The notes under the pieces are model-generated. The model saw only the letters and a list, made by a program, of their open reading frames with translations. It was not told the DNA's origin and searched no databases. From Zea mays (taxonomy: Eukaryota; Streptophyta; Magnoliopsida; Poales; Poaceae): a DNA stretch of 64,000 bases. The translations under genes and the position numbers were made by a program. Position 1 is the stretch's first letter; the number at the start of each line of letters is the position of its first letter. The stretch is taken from positions 139,361,988-139,425,987 of the forward strand of contig NC_050105.1 of the NCBI RefSeq assembly GCF_902167145.1, written 5' to 3'. Below, in pieces: positions 35,652-45,550 of the stretch.

Positions 35652-35695
35652 CTATGACTAATGTGTTTTCAAGTCTATTTCAAACCAAGTCATAG
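35652..35695 (+). other. Post-pol stem-loop (element C)
   Basis: CTATGACT (35652-35659) pairs with AGTCATAG (35688-35695); the loop carries TTTTCAAGTCTATTT. Same position and sequence in B and D; a sequence-variant form recurs three times in E. Confidence 0.6.
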
Positions 35696-35790
35696 GTATA
35701 TTGAAAGGGAATTGGAGTCTTCGGCGAAGAAAAAGGCTTCCACTCCGTAACTCATACTTCGCCACCACTCCGAGCAACTCTCTCTTCTTT

Positions 35791-36485
35791 GGGGGAGAAA
35801 TGAGCATCAAGGAAAAGGACTTCATCCTTGGGGGAGAGAGTAAAAGCTCAAACGCAAAAGGACCGGATTTCGTCTTTGGTATAATCTTAACTCATTCATT
35901 TATGACCAAAGAGGAGGAACTTACTTCAAGGGCTCTAATGATTCCGTTTTTGGCGATTCATGCCAAAAAGGGGGAGAAATGAGCCCAAAGCAAAAGGACC
36001 GCACCACCACCACCAAATTCAAAAACTTAGTGCTTTCCAAAAGTCTTTATCATTTGGTATCCTATTGTGTTCAAAAGGGGGAGAAAGTAGTATTTCAAAA
36101 ATGGTATATCAAAACCCTCTTGAACACTAAGAGGTGGATCTCTTTTAGGGGGAGTTTTGTTTAGTCAAAGGAAAAGCATTTGAAATAGGGGGAGACAATT
36201 TCAAATCTTGAAAATGCTTTGCAAACTCTTATTCATTTACCTTTGACTATTTGCAAAAGATCTTTGAAATGGATTTACAAAAAGAATTTGCAAAAACAAA
36301 ACATGTGGTGCAAACGTGGTCCAAAATGTTATATAAGAAAGAAACATTCCTTGCATATCTTGTAAGTAGTTATATTGGCTTAATTCCAAGTAACCTTTTC
36401 ACTTACCTTTTACAAACTAGTTCAATTATGCACTTCTCTATTTGCTTTGGTTTGTGTTGGCATCAATCACCAAAAAGGGGGAGAT
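35791..36485 (+). other. Multiple polypurine tracts before the 3' LTR (element C)
   Basis: Seven GGGGGAG tracts at about 35791, 35830, 35970, 36077, 36148, 36188 and 36477. The last one, AAAAAGGGGGAGAT (36472-36485), abuts the LTR and is the likely plus-strand primer. Multiple polypurine tracts are a described Sirevirus trait. No ORF of note in this stretch. Confidence 0.8.
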
Positions 36486-37809
36486 TGAAAGGGAATTAGG
36501 CTTACACCTAGTTCCTAAATAATTTTGGTGGTTGAATTGCCCAACACAAATCTTTGGACTAACTAGTTTGCCCAAGTGTATAGATTATACAGGTGTAAAA
36601 GGTTCACACTCAGCCAATAAAAAGACCAAGTTTTGGATTCAATAAAGGAGCAAAGGGGCAACCGAGGGCACCCCTGGTCTGGCGCACCGGACTGTCCGGT
36701 GTGCCATCGGACAGTGAACAGTACCTGTCCGGTGCGCTAGGGGACTCAGACTCAAACTCTTCACCCTCGGGATTTCTCGGAAGCCGGCGCGCTATAATTC
36801 ACCGGACTGTCCGGTGTGCACCGGACATGTCCGGTGCTCCAAGGAAGCGCGGCCTCCGGAACTCGCCAGCCTCGGTTTCGCGTGGCAACCGCTCCGCTAA
36901 AATTCACCGGACTGTCCGGTGTGCACCGGACTGTCCGGTGTGCCAGCGGAGCAACGGCTCTCTTCGGCGCCAACGGCTCTCTGCGGTGCATTTAATGCGC
37001 GCGCAGCGCGCGCAGACGTCAGACTTGCCCATACCGGTGCACCGGACATCAAACAGTACATGTCCGGTGTGCACCGGACACTCAGGAGGGCCCACAAGTC
37101 AGAAGCTCCAACGGCTAGAATCCAACGGCAGTGATGACGTGGCAGGGGCACCGGACTGTCCGGTGTGCACCGGACTGTCCGGTGCGCCATCGAGCAGAAG
37201 CCTCCAGCCAATGGTCAAGTTTGGTGGTTGGGGCTATAAATACCCCAACCACCCCACCATTCATTGCATCCAAGTTTTCCACTTCTCAACTACTACAAGA
37301 GCTCTAGGCATTCAATTCTAGACACATTCAAAGAGATCAAATCCTCTCCAATTCCACACAAAACCCTAGTGACTAGAGAGAGTGATTTGCCGTGTTCATT
37401 TGAGCTCTTGCGCTTGGATTGCTTCTTTTCTTTCTCACTTGTTCTTAAGACTATAACTCCATTGTAATCAAGGCAAGAGGCACCAATTGTGTGGTGGCCC
37501 TTGCGGGGAAGTTTTGTTCCCGGCTTTGATTAGAGAAGAGAAGCTCACTCGGTCCGAGGGACCATTTGAGAGAGGGAAGGGTTGAAAGAGACCCGGCCTT
37601 TGTGGCCTCCTCAACGGGGAGTAGGTTTGCAAGAACCGAACCTCGGTAAAACAAATCTCCGTGTCTCTCTTGCTTATTCGCTTGGGATTTGTTTTGCGCC
37701 CTCTCTCTCGGACTCATTTATATTTCTAACGCTAACCCGGCTTGTAGTTGTGTTTATATTTGTAAAATTCAGTTTCGCCCTATTCACCCCCCCCTCTAGG
37801 CGACTATCA
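36486..37809 (+). repeat. 3' LTR of element C
   Basis: 1324 bp. Differs from the 5' LTR, by eye, at 36707 (C to T), 36738 (C to T), 36888 (G to A) and 37212 (C to T). No indel. Confidence 0.95.
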
Positions 37810-37810
37810 C

Positions 37811-37891
37811 CTACAAAAATCAGTGATGAAATTAGAGGAATGTAACCATGAAAATGATGTGAGAAATTTGATAAAAAATTGTCTAAAATAC
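37811..37891 (-). other. Intron 2 of the MLE transposase (acceptor cut by element C)
   Basis: 81 nt on the minus strand, from GTATTTTAG to GATTTTTGTAG. The last four bases plus the next exon base form the GTAGG (CCTAC) target duplicated by C, so exon 3 now lies 9.5 kb away. Confidence 0.75.
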
Positions 37892-39209
37892 CTCTTGCAC
37901 TGCTGGAACTAGTTCTTGAATAGTTCTTGCATTCTTTTTGTATTGGATTGTTTGAATAGCTCGAAAAAAACCCAAGTCCAAGATGTTAAAATCAGGAGAA
38001 TTTGGAGGTTGACAAATGATGCGAATATCAAAACCATCTTGCTTTGCAGCCTCACAAAACAATGGATCATCCAACTTTAAATGTGAAGGTGCATTGTCTT
38101 GTTGAATATAAATAGGATTTCTCACATCTTCCCTTGGCCACTTAGCTCTAATGGCCGGTAAGACTTTGTTAATCATGAATTCTCTAATAACATCTCTTGT
38201 GATACTTTGAATGGGCTTCATAACCATATCTCCCCTTACACGACCAATTATAGCATTTCCTCTTATAGCCGGTTCATAATTGACAAGAGGAAAACATCCA
38301 ATTTTACCATCAAAAATGCACTGCCCATCTCTAAACCTCGGTCTAGCACAAACAGCGAGAAACATGAGCCTAGGGAAGTAGTTTTTGTTCTTGCAAGTCC
38401 TATGTGGATCATCTTCTTCGGGGAGCAAATAATATTTTTCAGACTTTTGGGATAGGTAGAACCATTTTTCATCAATGACAACGAAGTCAAAAAAATCCCT
38501 AAAGCTTGGATCACCATTCAACCCCCTCTTAATCATGTCAATACAAAACTTCAACCTAGTTTTTTTGTTTCCTTCAGTGAGAAAGGGCTTGATGCTACTA
38601 GAATGACGCCTAAGCAAACCTTGTTTCAAATACCTTAGCACCTTCCATTTACTCATGTTTAGCTTGGCACAAACATCCTCTAAGGTCATCCTATCCTTTA
38701 AAGGAATGTTACGCAAAACTTCCAAATCAATAGGAATTGCTTTACGACCAACTCTTCCCTTTTTTAGACTAGCAACCACAACCGGCACCGAGTTTGCAAG
38801 TTGTATTTTACCTCTGTTCCATACGCGCTGCACTGACCGAAGGTGGAGATCAAATTGGTTGGCAACAATTTGGGTATCTTTCTTGTGGAGTCTCCCGTTA
38901 TTGCTTCTAGCCAACAACGCTTGGTACACTTGTTTCCTCATATCTTTTGTCATCTCTTTTCGTCGGTGGTTCTCTACAACCGCGCCAAACTCATCTAGAG
39001 GTAAGTTCAAATCAAAATCTGTCCAAAGGAAGCGTGAAACATGAGAGTTGACACAAAAAAATCTATCCAAAGATAGCGTGAAACACGTTACCGTTGCCAT
39101 TTTCCAACAGCACATCGTTGAGGCCGAGCTCATTAGCATCATCCGGCTCCTGGAAGTCTTCATCGAGCTCATCTAAAGGAAGCTCATTTAGATCAAATGG
39201 AATGACCAT
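37892..39209 (-). CDS. Mariner-like (DDD39D) transposase, exons 1 and 2
   Basis: Cut-and-paste transposase of a plant MLE. Exon 1 (39092-39209) starts MVIPFDLNELPLDE; a 73-nt GT...AG intron (39019-39091) follows; exon 2 (37892-39018) resumes DFDLNLPLDEFG. Then come a helix-turn-helix DNA-binding region (VYQALLARSNNGRLHKKDT, VQRVWNRGK; GRVGRKAIP), the catalytic part with VVIDEKWFY (first D), YIQQDNAPSH (second D) and SPDFNILDLGFF (third D, 39 residues after the second), and the end at VQE before intron 2. Exon 3 is at 28065-28277. Joined, the frame is open for 485 residues, a normal length for the family. It was apparently intact until element C inserted. Confidence 0.88.
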
Positions 39210-39344
39210 GTGAGAGTGTGAGTGTTGCTAACTGCTTAGCTGCTTTAAATAGCAATCCAAGCATGCCAAACGGCGGCCAGCAGCGCGCGCTAGCAAAAAA
39301 AAAGAGCGCCAACATGCAGAACGCGAGCGCCAACAGGCAAAACA

Positions 39345-39632
39345 GTGCCCGCGCCAACATGCAAATAGTGCATGCAAGCCTCCAACGCGCCATGCAAAAT
39401 GGGCAAAAAAAATGCGACATGCAAACAGTGCCAAGCCTCCAACGCGCCATGCAAAATGGGCAAAAAAAATATGCGCCAGACATGCAAACAGTGCCATGCA
39501 AGCCTTCAACGCGCCAATCATGTCCTAAACGACTACCTTTACTAAAGGCAAACAGGGAAAACTCCATGATAATTAATCACTCCTTGGTATGCACAATCAT
39601 ATCCTAAACGACTACTTTTACTGCACGGGAGC
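39345..39632. repeat. Sub-terminal repeats at the promoter end of the MLE
   Basis: Imperfect tandem units of about 60 bp (CATGCAAACAGTGCC ... CCAACGCGCCATGCAAAATG) run to about 39510. Then a 29-bp direct repeat (39516-39543; 39594-39622) ends in the terminal repeat. Such repeats may be transposase binding sites; inference only. Confidence 0.55.
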
Positions 39633-39634
39633 TA

Positions 39635-40156
39635 GTACATTGCAGCCAGCATGGTAAAAGTCATCTTTCGCCATGATACGGCAGTGACGGTTGATTGTCC
39701 TATACTCCTCCTATACAGGAGAAAGCGCAGCTTTTGCAACCACATCAGTACAGTAAGTACCACGGATAGCTTTCTGCTAAGGGCATCCGGCCGGCGGATG
39801 CGGTGCTGTTCCAAGTTCCAACGACCACTAGAAGGGCTGCCGGTAGGACCAGGAGCCCAGGACGCAGTGCAGGCTAGCTAGCCGTGTGAGTGGTGGGTAT
39901 GATTGGAGACAGGACAGCGGAATCCTACGGACCGGAGGAGCCAGGACATGTTTGCTTTATGCAACATTGAACATCCTCATGTTCGATTGGCCGTGGTCAC
40001 ATTGTCTAGTCCTCGATTCACTGTGTGCATTAACTTTATGTTACGGAGCATGATGCAAAACAAATCATTTTATGGTCTTTTGGGTGTATCCACTCATACG
40101 CTAAAATACCTGTTTCCGGTCAGCCTAGATCGAAATCAGCCAGTATGAGTATAAAT
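39635..40156. other. Unannotated interval
   Basis: No convincing ORF, RNA gene or element end found between the MLE and the Stowaway MITE. Confidence 0.5.
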
Positions 40157-40158
40157 TA

Positions 40159-40403
40159 TTTCCTCCGTCCAGAAATATTCGTCATTCTCAACCAGTCAAA
40201 CAATTTTTTTATCTTTAACCATATTTATGTAAAAAATATATTAATATTTATAATACATAATTAGTATTATTAGATAGATCTTTGAATTTATTTTTACAGT
40301 AAAATTATTTGAAGGCACAAATGTTGCTAATATATTCAGTCAAATTTAAGAAAGTTTGACTAACACGAATACCATAGCAAGAAATATTTATGGACAGAGG
40401 GAG
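40159..40403. mobile_element. Stowaway MITE
   Basis: 245 bp with inverted ends TTTCCTCCGTCCAGAAAT and (reverse complement of the right end) CTCCCTCTGTCCATAAAT, flanked by TA (40157-40158 and 40404-40405). A+T-rich and non-coding. Its ends resemble those of the neighbouring MLE, which belongs to the superfamily that mobilises Stowaway elements. Confidence 0.85.
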
Positions 40404-40433
40404 TAAATAAATGAGCACAACTAACAGTGGTAA

Positions 40434-40669
40434 GAGCGTCAATGGCTAGCTATTTCACTAGCTAGATTCACTCTCTCCTACGTGGATAGAAAATATGGGG
40501 AAAACAAGAATAGCTAGCGACGAGCAAATAGATAGGAGATTTCACGTATTCTAAGAAACTAAGTGTATTACGTGTGGGACTAAGTAACAGTGGTGAGATA
40601 AATTACTATTTTTATTATCCTCTCAGCTCCACATCAGCTAGCTATTTGAGAGAACCATTGTGGACGCCC
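40434..40669. mobile_element. PIF/Harbinger-type MITE
   Basis: 236 bp, imperfect inverted ends GAGCGTCAATGGCTAGCTA and GGGCGTCCACAATGGTTCT (right end reversed), flanked by TAA (40431-40433, 40670-40672). The interior is rich in CTAGCTA. Confidence 0.7.
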
Positions 40670-40672
40670 TAA

Positions 40673-41323
40673 TAGGCTTTAAATTGTACGCTATAAAAGT
40701 TTAAGAATCAGAGACGATTAAAGCTGAGCTCAATATGTATTTTTTTAAAATAAAATCAATTAAGAGCACAGTCGAATTGTGAATAAACATTTAAAACTCA
40801 TTCTAATCCATTACCACCCTTGTTTGCGTGTTTGTGAAGTTGTGACTTGTGAGCCAAATCTCCTTTATTAAAACCTGAAGGGGTTTCAAGCCCTGTCCGC
40901 GCTTCACGGGCCGCTCGGTTGTGACTCCACGACGCGTGCCACAGGTACGGTCCCGAGTTTTTATGTGAGCCTTCGTGTTCTATCACTTCCCACTTCTCCC
41001 ATCTCTAGATCTCGGTCCCACTCATCGTTGGTGCGTCACTTCCGTCGCAGCCCTGGTGTCGCCGCTCCTCTCCCTATTCTGCATCTACTGGATCTCGCCA
41101 CCGTAGCCGCCTGCCCCGGCAGCAAAGTCCCTGGAGCCAACGGCGGTGAGGCAGCCACGTCGATGTCGCGGCCGTCGACGTGCTCCTCTACCCTGCCCGA
41201 TCCCTTCCCCTTTCATCTTCACCCGTCCAAGCCTGGTCGGAGCCACTGCTGAAGCTAGAGCGCAACCTCTGGATCCTCAGCCCCTGGATCTTGCTCTCAC
41301 CACACCACCCCTGCGCCCCGACA
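40673..41323. other. Interval left of the gene fragments
   Basis: No ORF I trust. The 5' end of the proposed Helitron should lie here or further left; I could not place it with confidence. Confidence 0.4.
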
Positions 41324-41708
41324 ATGGCGACTCGCTGGCAGCACCGCCATAGATTCCTGCTGGCCCCGCTCCTGCTCTCCCTCCTGGCCGCAACCGCGTA
41401 AGGCCAGCTCATCTCTGGTGGCGGCCCATCCACGCCGCTCCTCTCAGTGATCTGCCTCTCGGGCTCCCGGCTGGCCACGGGTGCGGCGGCGACCAGGGAG
41501 AGGTGCGAGCAGTCCTATGGCTTCCTCCCCTACACCACCACCGTCCTCGGGAACCTCTTCCTCGTGCTAGAGTACGCCTTCGTCATGTACAAGGTGACCA
41601 TGTACCTATCGGCGGGGAGTGAGCTGCTGCTCGAGATCATGGGGGTCGGCCTCGTCGGTGGACTCCTCCTCCCCATCCTCAGCGCCCTCCCCGACGCTCT
41701 CCTCATGG
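41324..41708 (+). pseudogene. Fragment of an NCL-type Na+/Ca2+ exchanger, first exon
   Basis: Starts with a signal-like hydrophobic N terminus (MATRWQHRHRFLLAPLLLSL), then a stop (41399-41401), then in the same frame QLISGGGP, CEQSYGFLPYTTTVLGN and MYLSAGSELLLEIMG with hydrophobic membrane segments up to ALPDALLM. This matches my recollection of the N-terminal exon of plant NCL cation/calcium exchangers, which are membrane transporters. A donor-like ATG/GTCAGT follows near 41708. The stop and the absence of downstream exons mark it as a captured or decayed fragment. Confidence 0.6.
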
Positions 41709-42517
41709 TCAGTTCCCTCTTCGTTCTCTCGACTCATTTTGTGCTTTGCTTTGATAAATCGTCAAACATTCGGTTGCCGGCTCCATGGTTCGAGTCCCTC
41801 TAGAGCTTGCTTCCTTCACACTTTTAATGTAGAAAGGGTCGTCGAACTGCTTTTGCGATTGGCAGGGCCACAGGGCAAAAGCAATCGTAGTGGTGAGGGT
41901 CTGATTGGAGTTGAAAACATGTTTTCACTTTCATTTCTTTAACGCTTTCCTGTTACATGCCCCTATTTCAAAGATCTGATGCTTCTAGCAGTCTAATTTG
42001 CTTTGACATATGATCGAAGTATAAACTTTTGGTTATTCTTTTTTACGAAGCCCTAGATCGAACAAGCCCCTACCAAACAGGTATTAAACAAATGGTTTTG
42101 GTGAAGAAAAGGCGGGATCAGAGCTATTTTCCTACCATGAAGATGGAGCCATGAAAATGTGGCGTTTTCATCTCCTTGACATGACAGATATTATAACAAA
42201 ACTCGGATACAAGCCTTTTGCCTAATGTTTTGTAAGACGACTTCAATTCTATAAAAAACTGCTTCACAAGAGGATCCATACCTAGAGTCACATTTAGAAG
42301 GCAATGTCTTACCAAATTGGCCCTTAAATCAAAGTCATGAGGATAAAACCATGAATTTTATATTGTTTCAAAGGTCCCTAGATCGTAAATAGAGGTATAG
42401 AACCATAACTGCAAAAATCATAAACAAAACAAAGAAACTCCTTGCTATTGCTGCTACCGTCCAGCAGGTGGGTTCGACCACATAATTAGAGATGTCCATC
42501 TTTCGTTAAAATGCAAA

Positions 42518-42868
42518 GATGTGGACAGCGGCATATCCTGATGGTCTGAATACCTAAGTGCTGAAGAACCAACTCCTTCGGCATTGGCAACTTGGAGGAA
42601 CATAGGTGGTGTTGTGCCGCAAGGCCCCTTTGCCGGTAGCCACAAACACCTTCATACAAAGCTAGTGGTTCAGCTGTCAAAGGTTGCAGAAGGCTTGCTG
42701 GCCAAAATGTACCGGAGGAACAACATCCTGGACTATCCAGATCCAAACACACACACATTCTCAGATGCATTTTGGAAGGGTACTGTCTTTCCAGATTTCC
42801 TAAAAATTTGCATCACGATGTCAAAAAAAATTCTAGAACATCCTAACAAGTGCAGCTGGAAAGGGTAA
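42518..42868 (+). pseudogene. Fragment of NAP1 (SCAR/WAVE complex subunit), N-terminal exon
   Basis: In frame: WSEYLSAEEP, LVVQLSKVAEGLLAKMYR, LDYPDPNTHTFSDAFWK and VFPDFLKIC, recognisably the N-terminal part of plant NAP1/GNARLED, which regulates ARP2/3 actin nucleation. A TGA (42539-42541) stands where family members have Arg before WSEYL. The frame is off by one before the donor-like GGAAAGG/GTAAAG at 42862. No later exons follow, so it is a gene fragment. Confidence 0.6.
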
Positions 42869-43370
42869 AGGATTCAGTTTTCTTTGTCTGTTCACATCTC
42901 TTTGTGCTTCATTCCTAGAGTTTATTTGGTTTAACACGGTGGCGAGTCATTCACTCTAATGCTCTGCAGGTATATAAGTTTGATCTTGGTGCTTTAAACG
43001 AGAATGTTGAAGGTTAAATGCATAATCCCGAGCAGTGAATTCTGGTATCTCCTAACAGCTAAGTATATAAAGAAATCAAAACCTTTAGTGAAACCCCCCT
43101 CTTTCTTTTAATAAAAATAGTCTTGGAATCCAAAACAATGTGTGGTATCACCCAAATCTTTCCAAATTGTGGGAAATGGATTGTATCAATTAATCTATGA
43201 GTTTTACTGTATTGTGCTCTCACTAACCGAGCATCTTTGTTGAACTTATATTATGTAGTACCTCACCTACTCTAATTATGTGGTGACTTGTTGCACTTGC
43301 AGCTCAATTAAGAAGGTTACTGATTTCTAGGGCTACACTTATGTTTCGTTAACTGCTAAAAATGTTGCTG

Positions 43371-44193
43371 ATTTCATAGGCAACATTGGGAAGAACTATG
43401 TTGCCATTATTTCAAGTTTAGATTCTGGGAAGAGGAGGGTAATTGATGCATCCAGGTAACTAAAATGTCTAGCTTCAACAATCTCATTGTTGCTTGGATG
43501 TTTAGGCGCTTTTACAATTTCTCGCTTGCAGTCATGTTCGAATACTTGGATGACAATGATATTCTGAATAAAATTTCTGAATTCCAGGAGCACATTCATC
43601 TAAGGGTGTGATCGATATGATATATTCAGATGTCTATGCGAAGATAGATGGGTTCAATAAACACCAGCTTTCTTACATTTATGACATTCTTTTAGCATTC
43701 CATTCATATCTGAAGAGGACCAATGAGATAGAATTGAGATACCTAGAGCATGTGCATATCCGTACGCTTGAACCATTTCAGTACTATAAGGTACTTGAGG
43801 AAGAGTGCAAGAAGTTCTGCTTCATTGATGGTTTCAACTATAAAAACATTGTTGCACTGGATAATCTGAAATGTGAGTGTTTCAATGAAGTAGTTTGCGA
43901 GAATATTCATGCCTCTACTATCACTGCTCTAGCTGATACGGTAGAATCTCTTGTGAGTATGTATGTTGTTGTACTAGCCAAGGGACTCATATCACAACAA
44001 GGTGTTTACAAGCACTATGTTCTTAGGTTGCTGGCATCATTAGAAGATCGCAGTGAAGCACAATCGAACTGCTCAGATATACGAAGTTGAGTTGAACTAT
44101 GATAGTTGTAGGGAGTTCATCCAAGCTCTTCCGACCACATATATTTTATATATTGTAGGGATGTATTGCGCCCTCTCTGCTCCACTCCAAGGT
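43371..44193 (+). pseudogene. Two-exon fragment of an unrecognised plant gene
   Basis: A short exon (about 43371-43455, ...NYVAIISSLDSGKRRVIDAS) ends at a GTAACT donor. A second begins after TTCCAG at 43588 and reads SSKGVIDMIYSDVYAKIDGF, then an open, helical, Leu/Glu-rich stretch (IELRYLEHVHIRTLEPFQYY) to a TGA at 44088-44090. After that the same frame continues (VELNYDSCREFIQALPTTYI) to about 44193. Codon use and splice-like borders indicate a real gene origin. I cannot name the family; the in-frame stop suggests a pseudogene. Confidence 0.5.
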
Positions 44194-45092
44194 AAAGTTT
44201 TTATCACATCTAATGATTCGTATTAAATGATTTGTGTTCTAAATAATTTGTGTTACATAGTTGGTTTTGGTATATTAATCTGACTCATATAATTCCAAAC
44301 ATTGTTGCTGGCCTACAAATTGTTACAATATGGTTCAGCTTGACATTATTTTCGCACATTTCAATTTCTCTCCAATATCAATACATTATGTGCCAGTTCA
44401 CTTAATCTTTTCCCTAGAGAACAGGCTCGTGTTCTTTCTGCCCATAAATGTTGAAGAAACTGTGCAAGCGAGAGAGACCCCCACACTTTGGCTTCCTTGT
44501 GGGCTTGGCTTCTGTGCAAGCGAGAGAGACGACACAAATCTCTCTCCAATCCCTAACTGTATCTTTCTTTCTCGGTATCTTTCCTCCGCAAGGCAACAAT
44601 GGGGTGGGGCAGGGGTGAGTTTGCAATTGCAATGTAGCCTTTGTCATTCTGGTGTTTGGATTTTGGAAACAATCGGTGATAGGGCGCCCATAAGGGCGCC
44701 TTATCTTTACGTTTCACAAGCTGGTAAAAAAGATGCTGGGTTGACATCTGGACATAGTTTTGATGAGGATGCCACTGTTCTTTCAATGTTGATGTAATGA
44801 AAAATCCTCCAATGACATAGATGTGTATTATCTTTTGAAGCTGTACTATCGGAATACGTTGTTTTGTTAAAACTAAATATGTACATAGCCATATGAGCTG
44901 CTGCCCTGTTTGTTGTTGCCAAGTGTTGATTTGTTTAGTACTCGACACAAGTATACCATTTTTATTTGTTAAAGCCTATTGGTACACAATCATTGTGGCT
45001 TTCTTTGTCTAATTTTGCTACCGTATTAAAATATTTATCGTTTATGGTGTAACATGTGGTTTAATTTATTCCTCTACGTACATGAGGTGTAG
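44194..45092. other. Non-coding interval upstream of the Helitron-like end
   Basis: Contains a strong hairpin (about 44687-44714: GATAGGGCGCCC, loop ATAA, GGGCGCCTTATC) that shares GATAGGGCGC with the terminal hairpin at 45093. Otherwise no supported feature. Confidence 0.4.
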
Positions 45093-45121
45093 AGCGCCCG
45101 ATAGGGCGCTTCCTCTTCTAG
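45093..45121 (+). mobile_element. Helitron-like 3' terminus
   Basis: Perfect hairpin AGCGCCC (45093-45099), loop GATA, GGGCGCT (45104-45110), then TTCCTCTT and CTAG ending at 45121, followed by T. A short palindrome about 10 nt before a terminal CTRR is the Helitron 3' signature. The gene fragments at 41324-44193 lie upstream in the same orientation, as expected of a maize Helitron carrying captured exons. The 5' TC end was not identified. Confidence 0.55.
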
Positions 45122-45169
45122 TGCCATTCAAACAGCCACCACAAAGCAATCCTTGTTCGAAAGCAACGT

Positions 45170-45281
45170 CCCAAATCTGCAACTGGTTCCAGATTTGTTC
45201 CTGCGTGGAACTCAGAACCAGAGAGCAGCGTAGCAGATTACAGTTGCTCTCCCAAATCTGCAACTGGTTCTAGATTTGTTC
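45170..45281. repeat. 31-bp direct repeat
   Basis: CCCAAATCTGCAACTGGTTC and the following bases occur at 45170-45200 and again at 45251-45281 with one difference. Each unit contains AATCTG...CAGATT or a near version. No coding context. Confidence 0.6.
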
Positions 45282-45550
45282 GGCGACGACCGGAAGCTGG
45301 ATGAGAGGGACGAGGGTGGCGGAGGATGCGTTCTCTTCACTCTTCTCTCCGGTGCGGGCATTCCACCACCTGCTACGCGTGCCGCGGTCAACCGCAAACA
45401 CTGGTTCTAGGAAAATGGTGGGTGCCCATTGTGCACAAGGAAAGCAGAAGAAAGTACAGAGTAGTAACAGGAAACACGCAGGATCTGTATGGCGGTTTTT
45501 TTTAAAAAAACAAAAGGTTCAAAAAAACAGGAAAAATTCAAAAATTAAAT

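Larger units (their letters stand above)
28282..37809 (+). mobile_element. Element C: young, apparently intact Ji/Opie-type Sirevirus
   Basis: 9528-bp element with LTRs of equal length (1324 bp each), target duplication CCTAC (28277-28281 and 37810-37814), tRNA-Met primer site, open gag, open pol and a proper polypurine tract. By eye the LTRs differ at only four positions. It has everything a Ty1/copia element is known to need, so it may be autonomous. There is no env-like ORF. Confidence 0.96.
27167..39632 (-). mobile_element. Mariner-like element (plant MLE, Stowaway superfamily), split by element C
   Basis: The left end CTCCCTCCGGTGCAGTAAA (27167) and the reverse complement of the right end (GCTCCCGTGCAGTAAAAG) are related terminal inverted repeats, flanked by TA (27165-27166 and 39633-39634). 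CTCCCTCCG is the Stowaway/MLE signature. Without element C and one copy of its target duplication the element is about 2.9 kb. It encodes a DDD39D transposase on the minus strand and a small plus-strand ORF near its left end. A 29-bp sub-terminal direct repeat (39516-39543 and 39594-39622) and imperfect tandem repeats (about 39350-39510) lie at the transposase-promoter end. Confidence 0.8.

Noticed and set aside
35601..36485. Possible envelope-like gene between pol and the 3' LTR.
   Set aside because: Only short, uneven ORFs (up to about 90 codons) overlapping polypurine tracts; no signal peptide or membrane segment. The region is non-coding.
39193..39567. Cys/Phe-rich minus-strand ORFs of up to 124 residues.
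   Set aside because: They translate the imperfect tandem repeats at the MLE end; repeats such as FAHFAWRVGGL mirror the DNA repeat.
41002..41015. TCTCTAGATCTCGG after an A as the Helitron 5' end.
   Set aside because: Only a loose match to the usual TCTMTAYTA start; not enough to call.
44330..44797. 155-codon ORF upstream of the Helitron-like end.
   Set aside because: Low-complexity, unlike any family I know, and covers a hairpin; no splice or codon evidence.
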